Notes: generated from the sequence alone by a model not told the origin. A stretch of 64,000 nucleotides of DNA from Sphingomonadales bacterium (GCA_027490095.1 JAIXYT010000003.1:42610-106609), one strand, 5' to 3'. Positions 38,595 through 48,267 are shown, numbered from the stretch's first letter. Numbers and translations: made by a program.

Positions 38595-39437
38595 ATGGAT
38601 ACGGCACGGACGGTGGTGGCCCTCAGGGCAAGGATTCGCAGCTGGCGCGCCGCCGGAGACCGAATCGCCCTCGTCCCCACCATGGGCGCATTGCACCAGG
38701 GCCATCTCTCGCTGGTCGATATCGGCCGCCGTCGCGCCCATCGCGTGATCGCCAGCATCTTCGTCAACCCGAAGCAGTTCGGCGCCAACGAAGATCTCGA
38801 CCGCTACCCCAGGCAAGAGGCCGCCGATGCCGAGCTGCTGCGAAAGGCCGGTTGCGACCTCCTGTTCCTGCCGCCCGCCGAAGCCGTCTACCCCAGGGGC
38901 TATGCCACCACCGTCAGCGTTGCCGGCCTCGACCGCCCCATGGAGGGCGCCACCCGCCCCGGCCACTTCGACGGCGTTGCAACCGTCGTTACCAAGCTCC
39001 TCCTGATGGCCTTCCCCGATGTCGCCATCTTCGGCGAGAAGGACTGGCAGCAGCTCGCCATCATCCGCCGCCTCGCCGCCGACCTCAACATCCCGGCCGA
39101 GATCGTGGGCGCCCCGATCATCCGCGAGGCCGACGGCCTCGCCATGAGCTCGCGCAACGCCTATCTGTCGCCCCAGCACAGGGCGATCGCCGGCGCCCTC
39201 TTCCGAACCCTCCAGGCCACGGCCGCCACCCTCAGCAGCGGCGCCTCGGTGCCCGACACGCTGTCGGCCGCCCGCGCGGCGCTCCAGTCCGCCGGCTTCG
39301 CAGTCGATTATCTCCTGCTCGCCGACGAACAGACGCTTGCACCCATGGACCGCGCTCTCCCGGGCGGCCGCCTGTTCGCTGCCGCCCGCCTGGGCTCCAC
39401 CCGCCTCCTCGACAACCTGCCGGTGCTCCCCGCATGA
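38595..39437 (+). CDS. panC: pantothenate synthetase
   Basis: This 280-residue ligase condenses pantoate and beta-alanine with ATP to pantothenate (coenzyme A pathway). The HIGH-like motif is PTMGALHQGHLSLV near residue 28, VNPKQFGANEDLDRYPR follows near 58, then FGEKDWQQLAII near 145 (with the KDWQQ motif) and SSRNAYLS near 185. All catalytic residues are present and the length is normal. The ATG at 38595 is preceded by AAGGAA. The stop overlaps the next gene (ATGA), starting a run of coupled plus-strand genes to bcp. Confidence 0.95.
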   Translation: MDTARTVVALRARIRSWRAAGDRIALVPTMGALHQGHLSLVDIGRRRAHRVIASIFVNPKQFGANEDLDRYPRQEAADAELLRKAGCDLLFLPPAEAVYPRGYATTVSVAGLDRPMEGATRPGHFDGVATVVTKLLLMAFPDVAIFGEKDWQQLAIIRRLAADLNIPAEIVGAPIIREADGLAMSSRNAYLSPQHRAIAGALFRTLQATAATLSSGASVPDTLSAARAALQSAGFAVDYLLLADEQTLAPMDRALPGGRLFAAARLGSTRLLDNLPVLPA

Positions 39438-40327
39438 CCAGTCATCCGTTCCAGATCGTGGATGTCTTCACCGACCGCCCGCTCGCCGGCAACCAGCTCG
39501 CCGTCGTCACCGATGCGCGGGGCCTCGACGCGCCGAAGATGCAGGCGATCGCCCGCGAGTTCAATTTCGCCGAGACCAGCTTCCTCCTGCCCCCCGCGGA
39601 TCCCGCCAACGACGCCGAGGTCCGAATCTTCACGCCCGAGGAAGAGATGCCCTTCGCCGGCCATCCCAATGTCGGCACCGCCTTCGTCGCCGCGCGGCTC
39701 GGCACCCTGTTCGGCAAGCCCGTCGGCGACCAGCTGCGCTTCGAGGAGAAGGCCGGCCTCGTCCGGCTCGAGCTGCTCCGCCGGCAGGGCGCCGTCACCG
39801 GGGCCCGCTGCCGCGCCCCGCGCGCCCTTGCGATCGGCGCCGGCGTCGAACCCCGCACCGTCGCCGAACTCGCAGGCCTCGCCGAATCCGACATCCTCAC
39901 CGGCCGCTTCGGCCCCTGCTTCGCATCCGTCGGCGCCGAATTCCTGCTCGCCGAAGTGACGGCGCACGCCCTCGAACGCGCCCGCCCCGTCGCATCCGCC
40001 TTCCAGGCCCATGAAGGCCGCATCGGCCAGTCCGCCGGCCTGCTCGGCCTCCACCTCCACAGCCGCGATCCCAACGATCCCACCCGCCTCGACGTCCGCA
40101 TGTTCGCGCCGCTTGCCGGCGTCCCCGAAGATCCGGCCACCGGCAGCGCGGCCGCAGCGCTCGGCGCCTTCCTCAACAGCCTCTCGCCGGCAGAGACCCG
40201 ATTCACCCTCAGCCAGGGCCGCCACATCGGCCGGCCCTCCAGCATCGCCGTCGACGCCTCCGCGCACGATGTCTGGATCGGCGGCGCCTGTGCCTTCTTC
40301 GCCGAGGGCACGCTCGGCACCCCATGA
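39434..40327 (+). CDS. PhzF family isomerase-like protein
   Basis: This is a 297-residue protein of the PhzF/diaminopimelate-epimerase fold. Conserved parts are [17 protein letters not shown] at the N-terminus, [10 protein letters not shown] near residue 45 (the catalytic Glu of PhzF), [11 protein letters not shown] near 75 and [19 protein letters not shown] near 230. Most members are housekeeping proteins of unknown reaction; there are no phenazine genes nearby, so a phenazine role is not implied. It is coupled to panC (ATGA) and to glnE (ATGA). Confidence 0.9.
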   Translation: MTSHPFQIVDVFTDRPLAGNQLAVVTDARGLDAPKMQAIAREFNFAETSFLLPPADPANDAEVRIFTPEEEMPFAGHPNVGTAFVAARLGTLFGKPVGDQLRFEEKAGLVRLELLRRQGAVTGARCRAPRALAIGAGVEPRTVAELAGLAESDILTGRFGPCFASVGAEFLLAEVTAHALERARPVASAFQAHEGRIGQSAGLLGLHLHSRDPNDPTRLDVRMFAPLAGVPEDPATGSAAAALGAFLNSLSPAETRFTLSQGRHIGRPSSIAVDASAHDVWIGGACAFFAEGTLGTP

Positions 40328-43011
40328 GCCTGTCGGACGCCCGCACAGACCCTCTGGCCCGCGCCCGGGCAAGGGCCGAAGCCCACAGCCCCTTCCTGCG
40401 CGGCCTGATCCGCCGCGAGGACGATCTCCTCGCCCGGATGGACGACCAGGGCTTCGACTCCGCCCTCGAAACCGCGCTCGCCCGCCTCGACCCCGCAGAC
40501 CCTTCCCCGTCGCTCCGCCAGGCCCGCGCCGGCGTCGCCCTCACGGTGGCGCTTGCCGACCTCTCGGGCGCATGGCCGCTCGAGCAGGTCACGACCGCCC
40601 TCACCCGCTTTGCCGACACCGCACTCGATTTCGCGATCCAAGCGGCCTTCGCCGATCGCGGCCACACCCCCCGCGGCCTCGCCGCCCTTGCGCTGGGCAA
40701 GATGGGCAGCCACGAGCTCAACTACTCCTCCGACATCGACCTCATCTTCCTCCACGATCCCGATAGCTTGCCGCGCCGCGACGACGAGGACCCGACCGAA
40801 GCCGCCGTCCGCCTCGTCCGCCGCATCGTCACCCTGCTCTCCGAACGCACGGCAGACGGCTATGCCCTGCGCGTCGACCTCCGCCTCAGGCCAGATCCCG
40901 ACAGCACCCCCTCCTCGCTCCCCGTCGGCGCTGCCGAACACTATTACCAGTCGCAGGCGCTCGCCTGGGAGCGCTCGGCCTTCATCCGCGCCCGCGCCGC
41001 AGCCGGCGACCTCGCACTCGGCCGCAGCTTCCTCGCCGCAATCCAGCCCTTCATCTGGCGCCGCAGCCTCGATTACTCCGCACTCGCCGAAATCCGCGAG
41101 GTCAGCCACCAGATCCGCGACCATTTCGACGAAGTCCAGGCACTCGGCCCCGGCTTCGATCTCAAGCGCGGCCGCGGCGGAATCCGCGAATGCGAATTCT
41201 ACGCTCAGGTCCACCAGATGATCTTCGGCGGCCGCGACCCCTCGCTCCGCCCGGGCGCCACCCTCGACGCGCTTGCGGCCCTCGCCGCCGCAGGCCGCAT
41301 ACCCGAACCCGACGCCCGCCTGCTGGCAGACGCCTATCGCCACCACCGCACCCTCGAACACCGCATCCAGATGGTCGCAGACCAGCAGACCCACGCAATC
41401 CCCAGGCTCGCGCCCGAGCGCGCCCAGGTCGCCGGCCTCATGGGCGCCGCCTCCTGGCGCGCCGTCGAATCCGATCTCGCCCCGCGCCTCAAGGCCGTCG
41501 CCCGCCTCTACGACCGCCTGCTCGAAACCGGCGAAGGCCAGCGCGGCCCCCGCCTGCCGCAGGACAGCGCATCGATCCAGGCCTGGGCCGGCGCAGCCCG
41601 CATCAAGGACCCGCAGCTCCTCGCCAACCTCACCGAAGGCTGGCGCTCGGGCCGCCCCCGCTCGCTCCGCGCCCCCGAAGCTGCCCGCGCCTTCGAACAG
41701 GTGATCCCCCCACTCCTCCAAAGCATCGCGACAGGCCGAACAGGCCGCGAGGCCCTGCTCCGCCTCGACCAGCTCATCACCGCGCTCCCGTCCGGCGTCC
41801 AGTTCTGGCGCCTGCTCGCCGCCCACCCTGCCCTCCTGAAGGTCGTCGGCCGCCTCCTCACCACCACGCCGCTCCTCGCCGATGCGCTCGCCCGCCGCCC
41901 CAGCCTGCTCGACGTGCTGCTCGAACCCGCAAGCCCGCTTCCCGACATCGCAGCAGCGTCTGCCGAACTCGAAAACCTCTGCCGCGGCCTCGACGGCGAA
42001 CAGCTGCTCGACCGCGTCCGCATCTGGACAGCCGAACGCCGCTTCGCACTCGGCGTCCAGCTGATCGACGGCACCGTCACCCCGGCAGACGCAAGCCGCG
42101 AACTCTCGCTCATGGCTGAAGCCGCCGTCACCCTGCTGGCCCGCACCACCACGGCCGAGTTCACCGCCCGCCACGGCGAGATCCCGGGCGGCCGCCTCCT
42201 GCCTCTTGCGCTCGGCCGCTTCGGCGGCGGCCAGCTCACCGCCCAGTCGGATCTCGATCTCGTCTTCCTCTTCACCGGCAGCTACGAGGCGCTCTCCACC
42301 GGCACCCCGCCGCTCTCTGCCAGCGCCTGGTTCAATCGCCTCGTCCCCCGCCTCGTCGCAGCCCTCACCGTCCCCACAGCGGCAGGCCCCCTCTACGAGG
42401 TCGACACGCGTCTTCGCCCGTCCGGCGCCGACGGCCTGCTCGCCGTCAGCCTCGACAGCTTCATTCGCTACCAGCAGTCCGATGCCGGAATCTGGGAACA
42501 GATGGCCCTCACCCGCGCCCGCCCAATCGCCTGCGAGGCCAGCGACGCAGCGCTGGCCCAGGCCGCGATCGACAGCCTGGTCGCCACCCCGCGCGACGCC
42601 GGCCATGTCCGCCGCGAAGCCGCCGAAATGCGCCGCCACATGGCCCGCCACAAGCCGCAAGCCGGCCCCTTCGACGTCAAGCTGATGAAGGGCGGCCTGG
42701 TCGACATCGAATTCATCGTCGCGACCCGCGCCCTCCTCGCCGGCGCGCCGGTCCCCGCCGACCTCGAGGCCGCAGCCGCCCTCCACGCCCCCGAACTCGT
42801 CGAGCCCGCCCGGCTGATGAACGCCATCCTCGTCATGCTCCGCCTCATCCAGCCGCACGACGCAGCTGCCGCCCCCGATGCAGCCGCCGGCGCCCTTCTC
42901 GCCCGCGCCTGCGGCAAGCCGGGCCTTGCCAGCCTCAAGGCCGATCTTTCACAAGCCCGTGGCACAGTCACCCGCCTCTGGGCCGAAACCTTTCCCAAAG
43001 GAGACACATGA
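40324..43011 (+). CDS. glnE: bifunctional glutamine synthetase adenylyltransferase/deadenylase
   Basis: This 895-residue enzyme adds and removes AMP on glutamine synthetase, under PII control. Two nucleotidyltransferase domains are visible: [17 protein letters not shown] near residue 130 (deadenylase half) and [18 protein letters not shown] near 640 (adenylylase half). Each has a GlnD PII-uridylyltransferase-type helical segment after it, e.g. [12 protein letters not shown] near 285 and [12 protein letters not shown] near 793. It is slightly shorter than the E. coli enzyme. It is coupled to phzF upstream and bcp downstream. glnA and glnB are not in the window. Confidence 0.95.
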   Translation: MSLSDARTDPLARARARAEAHSPFLRGLIRREDDLLARMDDQGFDSALETALARLDPADPSPSLRQARAGVALTVALADLSGAWPLEQVTTALTRFADTALDFAIQAAFADRGHTPRGLAALALGKMGSHELNYSSDIDLIFLHDPDSLPRRDDEDPTEAAVRLVRRIVTLLSERTADGYALRVDLRLRPDPDSTPSSLPVGAAEHYYQSQALAWERSAFIRARAAAGDLALGRSFLAAIQPFIWRRSLDYSALAEIREVSHQIRDHFDEVQALGPGFDLKRGRGGIRECEFYAQVHQMIFGGRDPSLRPGATLDALAALAAAGRIPEPDARLLADAYRHHRTLEHRIQMVADQQTHAIPRLAPERAQVAGLMGAASWRAVESDLAPRLKAVARLYDRLLETGEGQRGPRLPQDSASIQAWAGAARIKDPQLLANLTEGWRSGRPRSLRAPEAARAFEQVIPPLLQSIATGRTGREALLRLDQLITALPSGVQFWRLLAAHPALLKVVGRLLTTTPLLADALARRPSLLDVLLEPASPLPDIAAASAELENLCRGLDGEQLLDRVRIWTAERRFALGVQLIDGTVTPADASRELSLMAEAAVTLLARTTTAEFTARHGEIPGGRLLPLALGRFGGGQLTAQSDLDLVFLFTGSYEALSTGTPPLSASAWFNRLVPRLVAALTVPTAAGPLYEVDTRLRPSGADGLLAVSLDSFIRYQQSDAGIWEQMALTRARPIACEASDAALAQAAIDSLVATPRDAGHVRREAAEMRRHMARHKPQAGPFDVKLMKGGLVDIEFIVATRALLAGAPVPADLEAAAALHAPELVEPARLMNAILVMLRLIQPHDAAAAPDAAAGALLARACGKPGLASLKADLSQARGTVTRLWAETFPKGDT

Positions 43012-43472
43012 TGAGCCTCGACATCGGAAGCCCCGCCCCCGCCTTCACGCTCGAAACCCCCGAAGGCCCCGTCAGCCTGTCCGACTTCGCCGGGCAGAAG
43101 CTCGTCCTCTACTTCTACCCCAAGGACGACACCTCGGGCTGCACCGCCGAGGCAATCGCCTTCTCGGGCCTCGCCGACGATTTCCGCCACAGCGGCACCA
43201 CCGTCATCGGCATCAGCAAGGATTCGGTCGCCAGCCACAGGAAATTCGCCACCAAGCACAACCTAACCGTCAAGCTGGCGGCAGACCCCGAAGGCGGCAC
43301 GGTCGAAGCCTATGGCGCCTGGGTCGAAAAGAGCATGTACGGCAAGAAATACATGGGGATCGACCGCTCCACCTTCCTGATCGGCCCCGCTGGCAAGATC
43401 GCCGCCCTGTGGCGCAAGGTGAAGGTGCCCGGCCACGCCGACGAGGTGCTCAAGGCGGCAAAGGCGCTCTGA
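43008..43472 (+). CDS. bcp: peroxiredoxin of the Bcp/PrxQ type, single cysteine
   Basis: This 154-residue thiol peroxidase removes H2O2 and organic peroxides. The N-terminal GSPAPAFTLETPEGPVSLSDF and YFYPKDDTSGCTAEA are the family signature, the latter containing the peroxidatic Cys. The usual resolving Cys five residues later (GCTxEACxF in 2-Cys Bcp) is replaced by Ile (AEAIAF), and no other Cys is found in the protein. It is therefore a 1-Cys form that must be recycled by an external thiol. The start at 43008 has AAAGGAG upstream and overlaps the glnE stop. Confidence 0.9.
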   Translation: MMSLDIGSPAPAFTLETPEGPVSLSDFAGQKLVLYFYPKDDTSGCTAEAIAFSGLADDFRHSGTTVIGISKDSVASHRKFATKHNLTVKLAADPEGGTVEAYGAWVEKSMYGKKYMGIDRSTFLIGPAGKIAALWRKVKVPGHADEVLKAAKAL

Positions 43473-43477
43473 CTCCG

Positions 43478-44293
43478 ATGGAAACGCTGCGGGCGGGCAC
43501 GGTCGCCGTCCTGCTGACGGCAGAGGCGGATGCAAAGGCTTCGGCCGCCCGCAGCCTCGCGGCGCGCTGGGCGGCCGGTGCCATCGCGCTGTCCGCCGAC
43601 GGCCCGGAAATGCCCGACCGCCCGGCCCGCCCGCCAAGGCCCGAACTGCTGCCCCCCGGCGCCATGCCCAGGCGCGGCAAGGCCGGCTCGGCGCGCGCCC
43701 GCTTCGCGCTCCTCCACGCGCTCGCCCATATCGAGCTCAACGCCATCGACCTCGCCATCGACATGGCAGGCCGCTGGGGCCCCGCCATGCCGCCGGCCTT
43801 CACGACCGACTGGCTGCGGATCGCCGACGAGGAAGCCCAGCACTTCACCCTCCTTGAGGGCCTGCTCGCAGACAGCGGGGGGCGCTACGGCGATCTCCCC
43901 GCCCACGACGGCCTGTGGGAAGCCGCCGAGGCGACGGCACACGATCTCGAAGCCCGGCTCGCCATCGTCCCCCAGGTCCTCGAAGCCCGCGGGCTCGACG
44001 TCACGCCCGCGATGATCGAACGGTTCGATGCACTCGGCGACACGGCAGCAGCCGATGTGCTGCGGCGCATCCTCACCGACGAGATCACCCATGTGGAAGC
44101 CGGCAATCGCTGGTTCCGCAAACTATGTGCCGAATCAGTGTCAGAACCCGGCGAACGCTTCCGCAGTCTCGTCGCCACCCACTTCCGGGGCGCCGTTAAG
44201 CCTCCGTTCAACGTTTCGGCGCGGCGTCAGGCCGGTCTGACGATGGATTGGTACAGTTCGCTTGGCCTCGCCGTTCCTGCCTCTAAACGGTAA
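43478..44293 (+). CDS. DUF455 family ferritin-like protein
   Basis: This 271-residue protein has a ferritin-like four-helix fold and presumably binds two iron ions. Ligand motifs are HALAHIELNAIDLAIDMAG near residue 85 (Glu-x-x-x-x with His), IADEEAQHFTLLE near 120 (ExxH) and TDEITHVEAGNRWF near 205. DUF455 proteins are uncharacterised but often found near rhodanese or thiol genes. It starts six bases after the bcp stop, so it shares a transcript with a peroxidase, which fits an oxidative or iron-related role. The reaction is unknown. Confidence 0.82.
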   Translation: METLRAGTVAVLLTAEADAKASAARSLAARWAAGAIALSADGPEMPDRPARPPRPELLPPGAMPRRGKAGSARARFALLHALAHIELNAIDLAIDMAGRWGPAMPPAFTTDWLRIADEEAQHFTLLEGLLADSGGRYGDLPAHDGLWEAAEATAHDLEARLAIVPQVLEARGLDVTPAMIERFDALGDTAAADVLRRILTDEITHVEAGNRWFRKLCAESVSEPGERFRSLVATHFRGAVKPPFNVSARRQAGLTMDWYSSLGLAVPASKR

Positions 44294-44417
44294 CCATCCG
44301 CAATCGGAACCCGGCCCCGGGCCCGGCGGCGGATCCTTTGAGAGTAACGGACTGCAACCATAACGAGGAAGTTGCCGGCATGTTCCGCCGGTCGTCGCGA
44401 GGGGTCGAAAGAGGCAG

Positions 44418-45614
44418 ATGCAGCAAATGGCAACCCGTGCTCTCGAGCGCGCAAGCTCCTTTGTGCATTCGCGCTTTCCCGAACGGCGGATTGTCATCGA
44501 ATCGCATGGCGGGTCGACTGGCAGGCAACGCTCGATCAGAATCGGGACGCACGCACAGCTCATGGGACTTGGCACTGCAGCAATGATCGCCGGATGGATG
44601 ACGGTGTCCACCGTCTCCGGCCAGAACGCCGAACAGGCCGCCGATCAAAAGGCGCAGGCCGAACTCGCCCGCATGGCTGCCCAGGTCCAGGCGCTGAAGG
44701 CCGACACCGCTGCGCTCAAGGGCACGGTTGCCACCACCGCCGAACGCATCGAAGCCCGCCAGCAGTTCCTCGATGCCCTCCTCACCGGCCGCGCCAGGGG
44801 CAATGACCTCGCCGGCCTGCTGCCGCGCACCACCCGCCGCGTCAGCGCCGACGTCGCCGCCAACGCCGGCGTCCTCGCGCCCTTCGCCGCCCTTGAGCAA
44901 AAGCAGCTCGCCCTTGTCGACAAGGCCGCCGCCACGGCCGAAACCCGCATCAAGGATGCCGAGGCCCTGATCGGCCGGCTCGGCCTCAACCCGGGCCGCT
45001 TCATGGCACAGAGCTTCGCCCGCACCGGCACCGGCTTCACCCGCACCGGCCTCGGCGGCCCCTATGTCCCGGCATCGGATGGCGCAGCCGGCGCAGACCC
45101 CAAGTTCGCCGAGCTCTTCGTCAACTGGCAGCGCGTCGAGCAGCTCGAGGATGCGATGGCCTCGCTCCCCTCCTTCGTGCCGGCGCGATCCTACACCCTC
45201 ACCTCCAGCTTCGGCTTCCGCTACGATCCCTTCCACGGCCGCGGTGCCCAGCATGCGGGCCTCGACATGGCCGGTGCCCACGGCGAACCCATCTATGCCG
45301 CCGCCGCCGGGCGCGTGGTCCGCGCCGAACGCTACGGCGCCTATGGCAACACGGTCGACATCGACCATGGCCGCGGCATCCTCACCCGCTATGCCCACCT
45401 CTCCTCGATCAATGTCTCCGTCGGTGACCGTGTCGACATGGGCGAGCGGATCGCAGGCATGGGGTCGACCGGCCGCTCGACGGGCACCCACCTCCACTAC
45501 GAGGTCCGGATCGACGGCCAGCCGGTGAACCCGCGCCCCTTCATCGAATCCTCCCGCTTCCTGCTCGCCTACCAGCAGGACAGCATGGGCCCGGATCTCC
45601 CCGCCGCGCAGTAG
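44418..45614 (+). CDS. membrane-anchored M23-family peptidoglycan endopeptidase
   Basis: This 398-residue protein has a membrane segment (residues about 48-68, LMGLGTAAMIAGWMTVST) after a cytoplasmic basic N-terminus. A coiled-coil region follows (about 70-120, AEQAADQKAQAELARMAAQVQALKADTA in parts), then a LytM/M23 domain (about 255-385). The zinc ligands are in HAGLDMAGAHG and HLHYEVR; YGNTVDIDHGRGILTRYAHL lies between them. All ligands are present, so active cleavage of peptide cross-links is expected, unlike degenerate EnvC-type members. The protein faces the periplasm. AGAGG precedes the ATG. Confidence 0.88.
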   Translation: MQQMATRALERASSFVHSRFPERRIVIESHGGSTGRQRSIRIGTHAQLMGLGTAAMIAGWMTVSTVSGQNAEQAADQKAQAELARMAAQVQALKADTAALKGTVATTAERIEARQQFLDALLTGRARGNDLAGLLPRTTRRVSADVAANAGVLAPFAALEQKQLALVDKAAATAETRIKDAEALIGRLGLNPGRFMAQSFARTGTGFTRTGLGGPYVPASDGAAGADPKFAELFVNWQRVEQLEDAMASLPSFVPARSYTLTSSFGFRYDPFHGRGAQHAGLDMAGAHGEPIYAAAAGRVVRAERYGAYGNTVDIDHGRGILTRYAHLSSINVSVGDRVDMGERIAGMGSTGRSTGTHLHYEVRIDGQPVNPRPFIESSRFLLAYQQDSMGPDLPAAQ

Positions 45615-45678
45615 TCGCAGCGCCGGAACCGCCGAACTGCCACTTGCAGCAGACCCCGGCTCCGCCTACCTCAGGCAC

Positions 45679-46014
45679 ATGGCCGAAGCCGACATCGCCC
45701 TCACCCCTGCGGCCGCCGCCCGCGTCGCCGCAATCGCCGCGCGCCAGGGCCGGGAAACCGCGCGCCTGCGCCTCTCCGTCGACGGCGGCGGCTGCGCCGG
45801 CTTCCAGTACCGCTTCGAACTGGCCGAGGCACCTGCAGCCGACGACATCGAGGTGCTGACCGACGGCGTCGGCCTCCTGGTCGACAGCATCAGCCTGCCC
45901 CTCGTTGCCGGCTCGGTGGTGGACTTTGTCGAAAATCTCGGCGGCGCCGCCTTCCAGGTCCGCAACCCCAACGCCGCCTCCAACTGCGGCTGCGGCACCT
46001 CCTTCTCCGTCTGA
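45679..46014 (+). CDS. erpA: iron-sulfur cluster insertion protein, A-type carrier (ErpA-like)
   Basis: This 111-residue A-type carrier delivers [Fe-S] clusters to apoproteins. The three ligand cysteines are in GGGCAGFQYRF near residue 38 and SNCGCGTSF near 103. The short linker AEAPAADDIEVL and the conserved LLVDSISLPLVAGSVVDFVE fit ErpA/IscA. ErpA is preferred over IscA since no isc operon surrounds it. It lies between M23 and xth on the plus strand; 24 bp precede xth. Confidence 0.87.
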   Translation: MAEADIALTPAAAARVAAIAARQGRETARLRLSVDGGGCAGFQYRFELAEAPAADDIEVLTDGVGLLVDSISLPLVAGSVVDFVENLGGAAFQVRNPNAASNCGCGTSFSV

Positions 46015-46037
46015 CACCCGTCAGACCCGCCGCACCC

Positions 46038-46811
46038 GTGAAGCTCGCCACCTTCAACGTGAACGGCATCGGCGCACGCCTGCCGCGGCTTCTGGAATGG
46101 CTGGCAGAGGCACGGCCCGACGTCGTGGGCCTGCAGGAAATCAAGACCCAGACGGAAAGCTTCCCGATGACGGCGATCGAGGACGCCGGCTACCATGCCC
46201 TCGTCCACGGTCAGAAGGGCTTCAACGGCGTCGCCATCCTGTCCCGCGAACCGGCCGAGGAAGTCCAGCGCGCGCTGCCGGGTGACGAAGAGGACGTGCA
46301 GTCCCGCTGGATCGAGGCGCGCATCGGCGGCATCCACTTCGCCTGCCTCTACCTCCCCAACGGCAACCCCGTGCCCGGCCCCAAGTTCGACTACAAGCTC
46401 GCCTGGATGGACCGCCTCGCCGCCCGCGCAGCCGAGCTGATGGCCACGCAGGAACCGGTGGTGCTCGCCGGTGACTGGAACGTCTGCCCGACAGACCTCG
46501 ACGTCGCCCGCCCCGACATCATGGCCGGCGATGCCCTGCTGCAGCCCGAAAGCCGCAGCCGCTTCCGCGCGCTTGTCGCCCAGGGCTGGACAGACGCGAT
46601 CCGCGCGCGGCTGCCGCACACGCCCTGCTACAGCTTCTGGGACTATCAGGCCGGCGCCTGGGCAAAGAACTGGGGCCTCAGGATCGACCATCTGCTGCTG
46701 TCCCCCGCCGCGGCCGACCGGCTTGTCGACGCCGGCATCGACCGCGCAGTCCGCGGCGCCGAACGCGCCAGCGACCATGTCCCTGTCTGGGTCGAACTCG
46801 GCACAGCCTGA
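46038..46811 (+). CDS. xth: exodeoxyribonuclease III (AP endonuclease)
   Basis: This 257-residue enzyme of base-excision repair cleaves at abasic sites and degrades 3' ends. The endonuclease/exonuclease/phosphatase motifs are complete: FNVNGIGARL at the N-terminus, GLQEIKTQ (metal-binding Glu) near residue 34, GDWNVCPTDLDV near 150, and ASDHVPVWV (catalytic His) at the end. The start is GTG at 46038; no better codon fits. It is the last gene of the plus-strand run and converges with radC after a 396-bp gap. Confidence 0.94.
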   Translation: MKLATFNVNGIGARLPRLLEWLAEARPDVVGLQEIKTQTESFPMTAIEDAGYHALVHGQKGFNGVAILSREPAEEVQRALPGDEEDVQSRWIEARIGGIHFACLYLPNGNPVPGPKFDYKLAWMDRLAARAAELMATQEPVVLAGDWNVCPTDLDVARPDIMAGDALLQPESRSRFRALVAQGWTDAIRARLPHTPCYSFWDYQAGAWAKNWGLRIDHLLLSPAAADRLVDAGIDRAVRGAERASDHVPVWVELGTA

Positions 46812-47207
46812 CAGGCTCCCGGGCAAGCAGGCGGCCCGGCGCCATCCGCCCCGCACAGGCGCCCGCCAAACACAGGCCAGCCACGCAGGCAGCCATCCCA
46901 AGGCCAGCAGCAGCCGCCATCGCGCAGGGCCAGGTCACATCCGGTTGTCGGGTGGGAAGTCCCTCGGGCTTCGCTTCGGCAAGTTCGGTGACGGTGGCGT
47001 CCGCAGGGTCGGAAATCGGACGCCACCGTCACCTCCGTCATGCCCGGGGGAGGGCCCGGACGTGCCGTGACTTGAGGGGCGGTCAGTCGGGTTTCCCCGC
47101 TGGCCATGCACACCTTATGGGTCGGCCGATCGCCGGCGGACAATATCGGACGATTCATATATCAATGATTGATATGTCCGATTCCAATGAATTCAATAAT
47201 TTAAGCG
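46812..47207. other. convergent intergenic region with long inverted repeat and AT-rich palindromic island
   Basis: No gene is supported in these 396 bases. Two features stand out. A perfect 17-bp inverted repeat (46987-47003 and 47017-47033, 13-nt loop) may act as a terminator hairpin for xth or be a REP-like unit; no T-run follows. A stretch from about 47140 to 47215 is AT-rich in an otherwise GC-rich window. It contains the perfect palindrome ATATCAATGATTGATAT (47159-47175) nested in TCGGAC...GTCCGA arms. A 23-codon ORF (ATG at 47166) runs through it into radC's end but has no ribosome-binding site. Confidence 0.7.
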
Positions 47208-47867
47208 CTATTTCAGTCCGGATTCCGCAAAACTGACATAGCCTTTCCGACCGATCACAAGGTGGTCGACCAGCTCAACATCGATCGCTTCCAGTGCGCG
47301 CCGCACCTTTCGGGTGATCTGCAGGTCATCGGCCGAGGGCTGCGGATCGCCCGACGGATGGTTGTGGACCAGGATGGCCCCCGATGCCGAAAGCTCGAGG
47401 CACCGTCGCGCGATTTCGCGGGGGTACACATGCGCCGCCCTCGCCGTGCCGGTCCCCAGTATCTCGATCCGGATCAGCCTGCGCCCGGCATCCAGAAACG
47501 CAACCCGCACCTGTTCCACCGGCAGATAGGCCATTTCGCTGAACATGGCCTCTGCCAGCGCAGGCCCGCCCTGCACCGGAAGCCGTTCGGTCGCCCGCCG
47601 CTCCAGCACCACGCCGATGGTCTCGCGGATTAGGTTCAGGATGGCGATCCCGTTCGAATCCGCACCCAACTGTCGCAATCGCTCCTCGCTCGCCGCCAGC
47701 ACCGACCCAAGCGACCCCTGCTCCTCGATCAGCCGGTCCGCCAGCCGCGGCATGGACTGGCCGGCCGCCAGCAGGCGCATCAGCAGCCACCGGTCGCGCG
47801 GCTGTTCCGTGCAGGTGGCCTGCAGCAGATCGCCCGCCAGCAGGGAAGCCCGCTCAGCCGCGGCCAT
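47208..47867 (-). CDS. radC: RadC-family JAB-domain DNA repair/unknown protein
   Basis: This 219-residue protein has an N-terminal helix-hairpin-helix-like region and a C-terminal JAB/MPN domain. The metal motif is ILVHNHPSGDPQPSADD near residue 172, following AAHVYPREIARRCLEL. RadC proteins were linked to recombination repair but their true function is unsettled. The gene is the last of a minus-strand set, overlapping the upstream membrane-protein gene by 14 bp. The length (about 220) matches chromosomal RadC, not the shortened plasmid or phage copies. Confidence 0.9.
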   Translation of the reverse strand: MAAAERASLLAGDLLQATCTEQPRDRWLLMRLLAAGQSMPRLADRLIEEQGSLGSVLAASEERLRQLGADSNGIAILNLIRETIGVVLERRATERLPVQGGPALAEAMFSEMAYLPVEQVRVAFLDAGRRLIRIEILGTGTARAAHVYPREIARRCLELSASGAILVHNHPSGDPQPSADDLQITRKVRRALEAIDVELVDHLVIGRKGYVSFAESGLK

Positions 47868-48267
47868 GGTTCCGATGTCCTTCCAGCAGGGTCCCGACCA
47901 GCAGCGACGTCATCACGGCATAGGACCAGATCGCCAGTGTCTCCGCATAGGCCGCCGGCACCATGGAGCCGGACTTGGCCGCCGCGAAATGCCCGGCCAG
48001 GGTGCAGAGCTGAAATCCGGCAGCCCAGATCGGCCAGAAGGCCCGCGACCGAAGTGCAATCGCACCTAGCGTCGCGAACAGCCCGAGGTCGACAAGGACA
48101 AGGGACAACTCCGGGCCATCGAAGTGCCGCGCACTGACAATCGGGGACAGGATCGCTGCAACGGCGATTGCGCCGGCTGCCAGCCGCTCATCCTGCCCGC
48201 CGCGCCACGCGGCGGTTCCGCAAATGGCTATCAGCGCCGCCGCAAAGAGGTAGTCAAAGAGCGCCAC
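47854..48267 (-). CDS. small polytopic membrane protein of unknown function upstream of radC
   Basis: This 137-residue protein has about four hydrophobic segments: residues 4-20, 30-46 (LAAGAIAVAAILSPIV), 57-76 (LSLVLVDLGLFATLGAIAL) and 108-128 (YAETLAIWSYAVMTSLLVG). Loops are short; the C-terminus ends with RNHGRG. It overlaps radC by 14 bp, so it is translated together with it. I do not recognise a family. Position between the 122-residue protein and radC suggests a shared role with the anchored regulator upstream. Confidence 0.72.
   Translation of the reverse strand: MALFDYLFAAALIAICGTAAWRGGQDERLAAGAIAVAAILSPIVSARHFDGPELSLVLVDLGLFATLGAIALRSRAFWPIWAAGFQLCTLAGHFAAAKSGSMVPAAYAETLAIWSYAVMTSLLVGTLLEGHRNHGRG

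Noticed and set aside
39434..40327. Phenazine biosynthesis locus
   Set aside because: Only a PhzF-fold protein is present, inside a housekeeping run; no other phz gene is nearby.
39442..42858. An open frame of 1138 codons on the minus strand across glnE and phzF
   Set aside because: It is antisense to glnE and phzF, which have complete motifs on the plus strand. The translation is Glu/Gly/Ala-rich low complexity, as expected for a shadow in GC-rich DNA.
47208..47867. radC as a marker of a plasmid, prophage or integrative element
   Set aside because: It has full chromosomal length, and no integrase, transposase or phage gene is present nearby.
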